NCBI RefSeq assembly: GCF_009295825.1
Contig: NZ_WHKF01000002.1
Coordinates: 372,001 to 436,000 of the forward strand
Direction: 5' to 3'
DNA: 64,000 bases
DNA from: Marinifilum sp. N1E240
GTDB taxonomy: Bacteria > Bacteroidota > Bacteroidia > Bacteroidales > Marinifilaceae
The notes beneath the pieces are model-generated. The model made no database searches, had not been told where the DNA came from, and saw only the letters and a list, made by a program, of their open reading frames with translations. The first letter of the stretch is position 1. Each line of letters begins with the position of its first letter. Made by a program: the position numbers and the translations under genes. Below are positions 35,977 through 45,064 of the stretch, piece by piece.

Positions 35977-37071
35977 ATGATTCAGTATAAAAGTTATTTA
36001 ATGACACTTATTTTTGTTGTCTTCACAGTAATAAGTATGTCATCTTGCTCAAGTAGTAGCGATGAAGGTGAGGAATATACAGCAGGTTTTGAACTTGAAA
36101 TTGATCAGGACAATCCAAACTTGGTAAACCTAACGAATACATCAGAAGGAGAATATCTATACCTACAATGGAATTATGGAAATGGTAATTCTAGCTCAAA
36201 AGAAACTGATAAAACCTCGGTGAGAAGTATTCATTATCCACAAAAAGGCACTTATGAAATTACCTTAACGGTTTGGGGGTTAAGAAATAGTTTAACTGAT
36301 ACAAAAACGATTACCAAAACTGTAAGTATAGAAAATGATGATCCTGATTATGTACAAGGAGAAACCTTAGTTTGGTCTGATGAATTTAATGGTACAAGTA
36401 TTAGTTCTGATAATTGGACATTTGAAACAGGTGACGGAGGCTGGGGAAACCAAGAACTTCAAAATTATACCAATGGAGATAATGCAGAAATAGTTGATGG
36501 TAAACTAATTATTACAGTACGTAAAGTGAATGATAATAAGCTTGCCGGATCATATACTTCAACTAGAATGATTACCTGGGGTAAGCAAGAATTCACTTAT
36601 GGTAGAATGGAAATTCGTGCTAAATTACCTTCAGGAACCGGCGTTTGGCCAGCAATATGGATGCTTGGAGCTAATTTAGATCAAGTCGGATGGCCGGCAT
36701 GTGGTGAAATTGACATTATGGAATATGTAGGTTTTGAACCCAATGTAATACATGCTACAGTTCATACTCCATCCGGATATGCTGGAGATGGTAATGGTAA
36801 TTCAAAAACATTGGAAACTTGTGAGGAAGAATTTCATACTTATGGTATGATTTGGGATAAAGATAAAATTCAGTTTTACACAGATTCTCAAGAGAATGTT
36901 ACTCATACCTATTCACCAGCAAATAAAACGGCTAATAACTGGCCATTTAATAAACCACATTTTTTTATTCTAAACATTGCTGTAGGTGGTACCTGGGGAG
37001 GACTTCAGGGTATAGATAATTCAATTTTTCCTCAAACTATGGAGGTAGATTACCTTAGAGTTTATCAATAA
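35977..37071 (+). CDS. GH16 endo-beta-1,3-glucanase lipoprotein with N-terminal PKD domain
   Basis: 364 residues. Lipobox SMSSC, then a PKD-like domain (about 40-110), then a GH16 domain from about 128. The catalytic motif GEIDIMEYVG gives E244 (nucleophile), D246 and E249 (acid/base); the bulged EIDIME form is that of laminarinase-type GH16 enzymes, as are WPAIWMLG and the C-terminal PHFFILNIAVGG. It should cut beta-1,3-glucan at the cell surface. It is followed by a second GH16 gene 30 bp downstream. Confidence 0.92.
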   Translation: MIQYKSYLMTLIFVVFTVISMSSCSSSSDEGEEYTAGFELEIDQDNPNLVNLTNTSEGEYLYLQWNYGNGNSSSKETDKTSVRSIHYPQKGTYEITLTVWGLRNSLTDTKTITKTVSIENDDPDYVQGETLVWSDEFNGTSISSDNWTFETGDGGWGNQELQNYTNGDNAEIVDGKLIITVRKVNDNKLAGSYTSTRMITWGKQEFTYGRMEIRAKLPSGTGVWPAIWMLGANLDQVGWPACGEIDIMEYVGFEPNVIHATVHTPSGYAGDGNGNSKTLETCEEEFHTYGMIWDKDKIQFYTDSQENVTHTYSPANKTANNWPFNKPHFFILNIAVGGTWGGLQGIDNSIFPQTMEVDYLRVYQ

Positions 37072-37101
37072 AATATTGTTGGATTTTAAATTGCTGTAAA
37101 A

Positions 37102-37941
37102 GTGAATATTATGCTGCTAAAAAATATAAATCTATTAGTAGGTATCCTACTTCTTATATCTGCTTGTGATTCAAGGAAGGTAAATAAATTTATTCAAAAT
37201 AAGGAAAAGGAAGAGTATCATTTGGTTTGGTCGGATGAATTTGATTACACGGGCTTACCTGATTCGACCAAATGGACTTACGATACAGAAGGCAATGCTG
37301 ATGGATGGGGAAATAGGGAAGCCCAATATTATACAAAGGCAAAAAAGGAAAACGCCTGGGTTGAAAATGGTGTGCTAACTATTACTGCGCTAAAAGAGCA
37401 ATTTGGAGGAAAAGAATATACTTCAGCACGTTTGAATTCAAAAGCAAACTGGTTGCACGGACGAATTGAGGTAAATGCCAAACTTCCTAAGGGAAGAGGT
37501 ACTTGGTCTGCAATTTGGATGATGCCGAAGGATTGGACTTACAATGATGGAAACTGGCCTAATATTGGAGAAATCGATATTATGGAACATGTAGGACATA
37601 ATTTAGGAACCATTCATGCATCTGCTCATTCTAAAGATTACCAATGGCAAAAGAATACACAACAAACAAGTACCATTAAAATTGCTGGTGTTGATGAAAA
37701 ATTCCATTCCTACATGTTAGAATGGACACCAGAGTTGATGAAAGCTTATGTGGATAATCAGCTTTATTTCGAATATAAAAATGAAGGCTTGGGAAAATCA
37801 AAATGGCCATACATTAAACCATTCTATCTTATTCTAAACCTCGCGATAGGCGGTGCCTGGGGTAGCGGAGAAGGAATCGATGATAGTGTATTTCCTCAAA
37901 CAATGGAAATTGATTATGTAAGAATCTATCAAAAAAAATAA
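37102..37941 (+). CDS. GH16 beta-glucanase lipoprotein
   Basis: 279 residues: signal and lipobox LLISAC, short linker, then one GH16 domain. The catalytic motif GEIDIMEHVG places E157, D159 and E162. WSAIWMMPKDW and FYLILNLAIGGAWG match laminarinase-like GH16. Compared with the enzyme upstream it lacks the PKD domain and is probably a paralogue with different chain-length or linkage preference. It shares the operon with its neighbours; the sugar-porter gene starts 49 bp later. Confidence 0.92.
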   Translation: MNIMLLKNINLLVGILLLISACDSRKVNKFIQNKEKEEYHLVWSDEFDYTGLPDSTKWTYDTEGNADGWGNREAQYYTKAKKENAWVENGVLTITALKEQFGGKEYTSARLNSKANWLHGRIEVNAKLPKGRGTWSAIWMMPKDWTYNDGNWPNIGEIDIMEHVGHNLGTIHASAHSKDYQWQKNTQQTSTIKIAGVDEKFHSYMLEWTPELMKAYVDNQLYFEYKNEGLGKSKWPYIKPFYLILNLAIGGAWGSGEGIDDSVFPQTMEIDYVRIYQKK

Positions 37942-37990
37942 AGTATTAAAATTTACCTACTGCTTAAATTACTTCCAAAAAAATCATTCG

Positions 37991-39547
37991 ATGAACCTAA
38001 AATATAGTGTCTTTGTATCTTTAATTGTTGCCTTAGGTGGTTTCCTTATGGGTTTCGATGCATCTGTAATATCAGGTGTTGTGAAGTTTATCGAACCGCA
38101 ATTTAATTTAACGAAAATTCAATTAGGATGGGCAGTTAGCTGCTTAACTCTTACCGCAACCCTGGCAATGTTATTGGCTGGACCATTGAGTGATAAATTC
38201 GGAAGAAGAACCATTTTAAAATACGCAGCTGCACTTTATTTTATATCCGCTATTGGATCGGCAATTGCACCAAGTTTTTGGTTTTTGGTCATAGCAAGAA
38301 TGATTGGTGGATTTGGTGTTGGTGCATCCTTGATTATCGCACCAATTTACATTGCTGAAATTTCCCCAGCCAAATTAAGAGGCACCATGGTTTCTTTTAA
38401 CCAGCTGAATATTGTTTTAGGTATTTCCATTGCATTTTTCACCAATTATTTGATTTTGCAGCTGGGAAAATCAAACGCTGAATGGATCAATTTATTACAG
38501 TTTAAAGCATACAATTGGCGATGGATGCTTGGCTTAGAAGCCATTCCGGCAATACTTTACTTTATTCTTTTGTTTTTTGTGCCGCGCAGTCCGCGTTGGC
38601 TGGCAATGAATGGAATGGATGATGAGGCTCTTGAGGTAATGAGTAAATCATTAGGTAATGATGAGGCAAAACTTCAGTTAAAATCTATCTCTCAAAGTAT
38701 AAATTCATCTCAAAAGGATGAAAAGATTTCAATTAAAGAATTATTCAAACCCTCTTTAAAATTGGTTCTTATTATTGGAGTTGTAATTGCAATTACTCAG
38801 CAAATAACGGGAATCAATTCTGTATTTTTTTATGCACCAATGATTTTTGAACAAACAGGTATCGGCACCGATGCTTCATTTTCTCAAGCAATATTAGTTG
38901 GTGTAATAAATTTAGTATTTACTCTCTTCGCCATTTGGTTAGTCGATCGAATTGGCAGAAAGCCTCTTCTAATTTTTGGCTTAACAGGAATAGCCATCTC
39001 AATGTTTATTCTCTCAACAGGATTTGGAAGAGCCACTTACCGGTTAAGTGAAAAAAGCATTCAGGAATGCATAGCATTTGCAAATACGAATGACTTGGAA
39101 GCAATGAAAAATATAGTCTTCCAAAGTGATTTAGAATTTAATAAAGCATTGGAAAATTCAATAGGGTCAAAAGCATTTAAAGAACACCAATCAGATTTCA
39201 TTTCGAAAGCAATTAGTATTAATCCATGGATGGTTTTGGTTGGTATTCTTGGTTTTGTAGCATCTTTTGCAATTTCCATTGGACCCGTTATGTGGGTTTT
39301 GTTTTCAGAACTTTTTCCGAATCAAATTCGGGGTTTAGCAATATCATTTGTTGGTTTAATTAATTCAGGAATTAGTTTTCTGGTTCAACTGGTTTTCCCT
39401 TGGGAACAGTTGAATTTTGGTAACGCAACAACATTTTTAATATATGGAATTTTTGGAGCATTAGGACTTGTGTTTGTCATTTTCATGTTACCGGAAACCA
39501 AAGGAAAATCTTTAGAAGAATTAGAACTTATTCTGGTAAAGGAATAA
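37991..39547 (+). CDS. Sugar-porter family MFS transporter (XylE/GLUT-like)
   Basis: 518 residues with twelve predicted membrane helices and sugar-porter signatures: GGFLMGFDASVISGV in helix 1, PLSDKFGRR between helices 2 and 3, RMIGGFGVGASLIIAPIYIAEISPAKLRG, VPRSPRWL at the end of the first half, the QQITGINSVFFYAP segment, and PETKGKSLEELE at the C-terminus. It should import a monosaccharide (probably glucose) or a short oligosaccharide by proton symport. A long insertion between helices 9 and 10 (about 345-405) is seen in Bacteroidota members. Confidence 0.92.
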   Translation: MNLKYSVFVSLIVALGGFLMGFDASVISGVVKFIEPQFNLTKIQLGWAVSCLTLTATLAMLLAGPLSDKFGRRTILKYAAALYFISAIGSAIAPSFWFLVIARMIGGFGVGASLIIAPIYIAEISPAKLRGTMVSFNQLNIVLGISIAFFTNYLILQLGKSNAEWINLLQFKAYNWRWMLGLEAIPAILYFILLFFVPRSPRWLAMNGMDDEALEVMSKSLGNDEAKLQLKSISQSINSSQKDEKISIKELFKPSLKLVLIIGVVIAITQQITGINSVFFYAPMIFEQTGIGTDASFSQAILVGVINLVFTLFAIWLVDRIGRKPLLIFGLTGIAISMFILSTGFGRATYRLSEKSIQECIAFANTNDLEAMKNIVFQSDLEFNKALENSIGSKAFKEHQSDFISKAISINPWMVLVGILGFVASFAISIGPVMWVLFSELFPNQIRGLAISFVGLINSGISFLVQLVFPWEQLNFGNATTFLIYGIFGALGLVFVIFMLPETKGKSLEELELILVKE

Positions 39548-39585
39548 TCTAAATATAGTATCAAATGAAATTCAATTAGGATTTT

Positions 39586-42500
39586 ATGGTACAATCAGAA
39601 TTTTTAAAAGAAATAATTGAAGTAGAATCAATTAAGATTAAAATGAAGAAGAAAAACATTTATTTGGGAGACACGAATTTGAATTGCAGCGAGGCTGAAG
39701 TTGAGGGGAAGTTCGTAGAACTACATAATGAAAAGTTTTACAAGATCAGCAATTCTGATCAAATGTCAGACTTCTTTATGAGTATAGTTAGTGATTCGGA
39801 TCACTGGATGTTCATATCGAGCAATGGATCTTTATCTGCAGGAAGAAAGGATAGAAACAATGCATTGTTTCCATATTATACAGTTGACAAAATTCACGAT
39901 TTTCGTGATAAAACTGGTAGTAAAACCATAATGTTGGTTGAGAAAGGAGATAAAACATTGTTGTGGAAGCCATTCTCGAACGGACTAAGAAAAATATATA
40001 AGATTGAAAGAAACCTGTACAAAAGTATCTATGGTAACAAGATAATTTTTGAAGAGGTCAATTTCGATTTGGGGATGAGTTTTCAATACTCATGGAGCAA
40101 TACGGAGAAGTATGGTTTTGTAAAAACATCTCAGGTAAGCAATTTTGGAGAGGAATCGGTAAAGTTCGAAATTCTTGATGGATTGGAAAACATTCTACCA
40201 AGTGGTGTAGATTATGATTTTCAGAACGAATACAGCAATTTACTTGATGCATATAAGAAAAGTGAATTATTGGAAGAATCTGGATTGGGTTTGTACATGC
40301 TAAGTTCAATTCCTGTGGATAGAGCTGAACCAAGTGAATCTTTAAATGCAACAACCGTTTGGTCTTATGGATTAAATGGAAGTAAGATTTTACTATCAAC
40401 CAAACAAGTTAATAAGTTTAAAGAGGGACAGAATCTTTCAACTGAGATTGATGTAAGAGCTGCTAAAGGTGCATATCTTTTGCATAAAGAGTTGAATCTG
40501 GCAAAGGGTGAATCCAAAGAGTGGATGTTTGTAATTGAGTTGAATCAGGACAGTGTTGCTGTTGCCAATTTGAATGAATTCATTAAAACAGAAAAGCATA
40601 TTGCTTCAGCCTTAAAAGAAGATATTGAATTAGGGACTAAAAATCTGATTAAGATTGTTGCTGATGCTGATGGTTTGCAAATGGGAAATGATGATTTAAG
40701 CTATGCTCGTCATTTTTCAAATACCCTGTTCAATGTGATGCGCGGTGGAATTTTTAATGATAATTACCTTATTGATGTTGTTGATTTTAAGTTGTTTGTT
40801 CAGCAAACCAACAAACCATTGGCTAAGGAATTTGAACAATGGATTGAGAAGTTACCTGTGCATATCTCTTATACGGAATTGAGTGATCTTGCCAAGCAAA
40901 CCAATCATGCTGATTTAATCAGAATTTGCAGTGAGTATCTTCCTTTAACTTTCAGTCGAAGACATGGAGATCCAAGTCGTCCATGGAATCAGTTTGCTAT
41001 TGAAACTAAAAATGAAGATGGTTCGCCAAAATTAAATTATCAGGGAAACTGGCGTGATATTTTTCAAAATTGGGAAGCGCTGGCATTATCGTACCCTGAG
41101 TTTTTGGAAGGTATGATCAGTAAGTTTGTGAATGCTTCAACTGCTGATGGTTACAATCCCTACAGAATAACCCGAGAGGGAATCGATTGGGAATGTCCCG
41201 ATCCGCATGATCCTTGGGCTTATATCGGATATTGGGGTGATCATCAGATTATCTATTTGCAAAAATTCCTTGAGTTATCGAATGAATTTCATCCAGGTAA
41301 ACTGAACGATTTGTTGACAAAAGAGAATTTTGTGTATGCAAATGTGCCTTACAGAATTAAATCTTACCAGGATATTATTAAAAATCCTCAGGATACTATT
41401 GAATTTGATTATGAATTGAATGATCAGATTGTAAGTATGGTGAGTGAGATTGGTGCTGATGCCAGGTTGTTGAGAAAAGGGGATAATCTTTATCAGGTGA
41501 ATCTTACCGAAAAGATATTGGTAACACTTTTAACAAAGCTAAGCAATTTTATTCCTGAAGCAGGGATTTGGTTGAACACTCAACGACCAGAATGGAATGA
41601 TGCAAATAATGCTTTGGTTGGAAATGGTGTTTCAATGGTTACACTATGTTACCTAAGAAGATTCCTTCAATTTTGGTCAGAGAAATTCAATAATATTTCT
41701 GTTGATGAAATAAGCATTTCTGAGGAAGTAGTAACACTATTGGAGAGTATCCAGTCATTATTTGCAGAAAATGTTCAACTATTGGAAACTGGTTTTTCAG
41801 ATAAAAATAGACGTCATTTTGCTGATGTATTGGGAGAAGCTGGTACAAAATACAGAAATGGTATTTACGCTGAATCATTCACAGGTGTTAAAAGAACCAT
41901 TCGAGTAAATGAGCTGAAAGAGTTCGTCGATCTGGCATTGGATTATATGGATCAGTCGATAAGAGTAAATAAGCGTGAAGACGGTCTTTACCATGCTTAC
42001 AATTTGATTTCATTTGCAAATCAAGATATATCGATTCGTTACTTGTACGAAATGCTTGAAGGACAGGTGGCTGTATTAAGTTCTGGTCTTTTAAATGCTG
42101 AAGAGAGCTTGTCTGTGCTAAATAGCTTGAAAGGCAGTCAGATGTTCAGACAAGATCAATACAGTTATTTTCTATATCCTGATAGACAATTGCCTCGATT
42201 TACAGAAAAAAATAACATTCCTGAAGTACGAGTTAAAGAATCTGAACTTTTGACAAAGCTAATTCAGAATAATGACACAACAATTCTAGGAGTTGATCAG
42301 GCTGGAGGCTATCACTTTAATGGTTCGTTTAGAAATGCGGAAGTTTTAAAGAATGCTTTAGAGAATCTTGCTAATGCTGATTATAAGTCATTAGTTGATA
42401 AAGAAAAAGCTAAGGTGCTGGATATTTTCGAGGAGATGTTCGATCATCAATCTTTTACTGGTCGATCGGGTACTTTTTATGGTTTTGAAGGCTTAGGAAG

Positions 42501-43098
42501 TATTTATTGGCACATGGTTTCTAAACTATTACTTGCTGCACAAGAGAGTTATTTCCATGCAATTGAAGAAGGAGCTAATCCGATTACTCGTGGAAAAATA
42601 AAGGATCATTATTTTGAGATTAAAGCAGGAATTGGCTTGTACAAATCTCCTGAATTGTATGGTGCTTTTCCAACTGATGCCTACTCACATACACCATCAA
42701 CTGCTGGTGCACAGCAACCAGGTATGACAGGTCAGGTGAAAGAGGATTTCATTTCAAGAATTGGAGAATTGGGCGTTCATGTAAAAAATGGACAAATCGT
42801 TTTTTCAACATCCCTGTTGAATGATCTTGAATTACTTAATCAGGAAGATCAGTTTGCATACTTCGATGTGTTTGGCAATAAGCAACAAATAAAATTAGGC
42901 AAGGGACAATTGGCTTTTACCTTTTGTAAAGTGCCTGTAGTTTATTCTGTTTCCGATGAAAGTCAAATCTCTATTTCGTTTAAAAATGGAGAAACAAAAC
43001 TGATAAAATCCAATGCAATTGATCAGGAAATCAGTGCAAGGATCTTCAATAGAAACGGAGAAATTGATAGAATCGATTATTCAATCAGAAAAAAATAA
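39586..43098 (+). CDS. Large cytosolic glucan phosphorylase-like protein (GH94/GH149/GH161 clan)
   Basis: 1170 residues with no signal peptide. The start at 39586 is used; ATG 39643 (MKKKNIYLGDTN) is a good alternative. The N-terminal half is beta-rich, followed by an (alpha/alpha)6-type helical half. The segment around D534, EGIDWECPDPHDPW followed by GYWGDHQIIYL, resembles the catalytic region of large inverting beta-1,3-glucan phosphorylases; SFTGRSGTFYGFEGLGSIYWHM later is also characteristic. Such enzymes release glucose 1-phosphate from beta-1,3-glucan chains. Placement between a sugar transporter and GH17 genes of a laminarin-type locus fits. The exact family (GH149 or GH161 are best guesses) cannot be fixed by eye. 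Confidence 0.72.
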   Translation: MVQSEFLKEIIEVESIKIKMKKKNIYLGDTNLNCSEAEVEGKFVELHNEKFYKISNSDQMSDFFMSIVSDSDHWMFISSNGSLSAGRKDRNNALFPYYTVDKIHDFRDKTGSKTIMLVEKGDKTLLWKPFSNGLRKIYKIERNLYKSIYGNKIIFEEVNFDLGMSFQYSWSNTEKYGFVKTSQVSNFGEESVKFEILDGLENILPSGVDYDFQNEYSNLLDAYKKSELLEESGLGLYMLSSIPVDRAEPSESLNATTVWSYGLNGSKILLSTKQVNKFKEGQNLSTEIDVRAAKGAYLLHKELNLAKGESKEWMFVIELNQDSVAVANLNEFIKTEKHIASALKEDIELGTKNLIKIVADADGLQMGNDDLSYARHFSNTLFNVMRGGIFNDNYLIDVVDFKLFVQQTNKPLAKEFEQWIEKLPVHISYTELSDLAKQTNHADLIRICSEYLPLTFSRRHGDPSRPWNQFAIETKNEDGSPKLNYQGNWRDIFQNWEALALSYPEFLEGMISKFVNASTADGYNPYRITREGIDWECPDPHDPWAYIGYWGDHQIIYLQKFLELSNEFHPGKLNDLLTKENFVYANVPYRIKSYQDIIKNPQDTIEFDYELNDQIVSMVSEIGADARLLRKGDNLYQVNLTEKILVTLLTKLSNFIPEAGIWLNTQRPEWNDANNALVGNGVSMVTLCYLRRFLQFWSEKFNNISVDEISISEEVVTLLESIQSLFAENVQLLETGFSDKNRRHFADVLGEAGTKYRNGIYAESFTGVKRTIRVNELKEFVDLALDYMDQSIRVNKREDGLYHAYNLISFANQDISIRYLYEMLEGQVAVLSSGLLNAEESLSVLNSLKGSQMFRQDQYSYFLYPDRQLPRFTEKNNIPEVRVKESELLTKLIQNNDTTILGVDQAGGYHFNGSFRNAEVLKNALENLANADYKSLVDKEKAKVLDIFEEMFDHQSFTGRSGTFYGFEGLGSIYWHMVSKLLLAAQESYFHAIEEGANPITRGKIKDHYFEIKAGIGLYKSPELYGAFPTDAYSHTPSTAGAQQPGMTGQVKEDFISRIGELGVHVKNGQIVFSTSLLNDLELLNQEDQFAYFDVFGNKQQIKLGKGQLAFTFCKVPVVYSVSDESQISISFKNGETKLIKSNAIDQEISARIFNRNGEIDRIDYSIRKK

Positions 43099-43108
43099 AA
43101 TAAACCAT

Positions 43109-43147
43109 ATCTGTGTGAGATTATCCGCAATGATATCTCATACAGAT
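43109..43147 (+). other. Long intercistronic hairpin
   Basis: Left arm 43109-43125 pairs with right arm 43132-43147 (ATCTGTGTGAGAT against ATCTCATACAGAT), with one G-T pair and one bulged T and a 6-nt loop. No T-tract follows. It separates the phosphorylase gene from the first GH17 gene and may set mRNA stability. Confidence 0.7.
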
Positions 43148-43174
43148 TAGCTTAAACTTTAACCTATTAAACCT

Positions 43175-44059
43175 ATGTCTGTACGAAGTGAATATCTCTT
43201 GTCTTTAGCAGGAGTCGACCTAAATGGTAAAAGCGAAGATGAATTGAGATCTATATATTATCAGTATCTGAATAGTGGAATGCATGGAATCTGTTTTAGT
43301 CCATATATGGATGAGCAAGAGCCTGGTGATCAGATTGGTGAGGGTCAAATTCGACGAAGAATGGAAATAATTAATCCACATACCAAATGGATTCGATCAT
43401 TTTCATGTACCGAAGGAAACGAATTGATACCGAAAATAGCTAAGGAGAATGGTTTAAAAACTTTGGTTGGAGCTTGGTTAGGAAAATACAAGAGTATTAA
43501 CGATAAAGAAATCGAAGGACTAATTGAAGTTGCAAAAGCCGGACATGCAGATATCGTGGCTGTTGGTAATGAAGTATTATATCGTGAGGATTTAAGTGAA
43601 GATGAATTGTTGGATTACATCTACAAGGTAAAGGAAGCTCTTCCTGGCATTCCTGTTGGTTATGTTGATGCTTATTATGAATTCGGAAATCGCCCTCGAA
43701 TAACTGAAGCATGCGATGTAATCCTCGCGAATTGCTATCCTTTTTGGGAAGGTTGTAGTCTTGAGCATTCCTATCTCTATATGAAAGATATGTATAATAG
43801 AGCATTGCGAGCTGGTAATGGGAAAAAAGTAATCATTACGGAAACTGGATGGCCGAATGTTGGTGAACCATTCCATGGTGCAGAGCCATCAGTAGAAAAT
43901 GCATTGAAATATTTTATTCAAACACAATCATGGTCAAAGGAAGAAGATATTGATATTTTCTATTTCTCTTCATTCGACGAAGGATGGAAAACTACTGATG
44001 AAGGAGATGTAGGTGCTTATTGGGGAATTTGGGATAAGAATGAGAAGTTGAAGTATTAA
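43175..44059 (+). CDS. GH17-like beta-1,3-glucanase, no export signal
   Basis: 294 residues, clan GH-A TIM barrel of the GH17 type. The acid/base is E133 in AVGNEVLYRED and the nucleophile E223 in IITETGWPNVGEP. The N-terminus (MSVRSEYLLSLAGVDL) is polar with no signal peptide or lipobox, so a cytosolic location is predicted, unusual for GH17. It opens a run of three GH17-like genes and sits after the phosphorylase. A role in trimming imported beta-1,3-oligosaccharides is inferred. Confidence 0.82.
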   Translation: MSVRSEYLLSLAGVDLNGKSEDELRSIYYQYLNSGMHGICFSPYMDEQEPGDQIGEGQIRRRMEIINPHTKWIRSFSCTEGNELIPKIAKENGLKTLVGAWLGKYKSINDKEIEGLIEVAKAGHADIVAVGNEVLYREDLSEDELLDYIYKVKEALPGIPVGYVDAYYEFGNRPRITEACDVILANCYPFWEGCSLEHSYLYMKDMYNRALRAGNGKKVIITETGWPNVGEPFHGAEPSVENALKYFIQTQSWSKEEDIDIFYFSSFDEGWKTTDEGDVGAYWGIWDKNEKLKY

Positions 44060-44105
44060 TCTTACGATTGATAGTAAGAAAAAGCTAGAAACCAATTGAA
44101 ATTTA

Positions 44106-45053
44106 ATGAAACTAGAAGATCAAATTAATATACAGGTTGACAATGCCATTTGCTATTCAGGATTTAGAGAAGGACAGAGTCCGCATACAGGAGTTTTTCC
44201 TACTTACGATCAGATAAAAGAAGATTTAACGATTCTTCAAGGTCATTGGAAATTTCTTCGTTTGTATGCTTGCGATCAGCAAACAGATACCATTTTAGAG
44301 GTAATAGAAAAAGAAGGTTTTGATTTTAAGGTAATGCTTGGAGCATATATTGGTGCCGAAATGAACAATTTCGGTTGTCCTTGGGGAGGTTCTTTTTCCG
44401 AAGAAGAATTGTTTGATAACAAAGAACATAACCTACAGGAAATATCAAAATTAATTCTTCTGGCAAATCGATATCCTGAGATTGTTTTTTCATTATCAGC
44501 AGGAAATGAAGCTACAGTTCACTGGACAGATCATTATGTGCCGGTAGAAAATGTGATTAATTACGTTCGAATTATTAAAAAGGCTTGCAGACAACCTGTT
44601 ACATTCTGTGAAAATTATGTGCCTTGGCTGGATAAACTAAAGGACTTGGTAGAAGAGGTTGATTTTATTTCCATTCATACCTATCCGGTTTGGGAGTATA
44701 AAAATATTCATGAAGCATTAGAATACACCAAGCAAAACTACTACAGTGTTGCAGACAGATATCCGCATAAACCTGTTGTGATTACTGAAGCTGGTTGGGC
44801 AACCAATTCAAATGGACGAGGAATTTGTCCTGGAAATGTAAGTCAGGATCTTCAGAAGATATACTATAACGATTTGGTGAACTGGAGTAAGGAAGAGGAG
44901 ATTCTCACTTTTGTTTTTGAAGCCTTTGATGAGCCATGGAAAGGATCGGCTGAACCATTGGAGCCTGAAAAACATTGGGGTTTGTTTACGGTTGATCGAA
45001 AACCAAAGAAAGTAACTCAAGAATTATTTAATAGCGTAATAACTCAATCTTAA
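44106..45053 (+). CDS. GH17-like beta-glucanase or transglycosylase, no export signal
   Basis: 315 residues. The motifs are NAICYSGFREGQSP at the start, FLRLYACDQQT, SAGNEATVHW with acid/base E135 and VITEAGWATNS with nucleophile E228, ending in EKHWGLFTVDRKPKK. No signal peptide is visible, so it is predicted cytosolic. It is closely similar to the lipoprotein encoded next, sharing YSGFR, EAFDEPWKG-type and KHWGLFTVDRKPKKV segments, so the two are tandem paralogues sorted to different compartments. Confidence 0.83.
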   Translation: MKLEDQINIQVDNAICYSGFREGQSPHTGVFPTYDQIKEDLTILQGHWKFLRLYACDQQTDTILEVIEKEGFDFKVMLGAYIGAEMNNFGCPWGGSFSEEELFDNKEHNLQEISKLILLANRYPEIVFSLSAGNEATVHWTDHYVPVENVINYVRIIKKACRQPVTFCENYVPWLDKLKDLVEEVDFISIHTYPVWEYKNIHEALEYTKQNYYSVADRYPHKPVVITEAGWATNSNGRGICPGNVSQDLQKIYYNDLVNWSKEEEILTFVFEAFDEPWKGSAEPLEPEKHWGLFTVDRKPKKVTQELFNSVITQS

Positions 45054-45064
45054 ATTTTTGAAAC

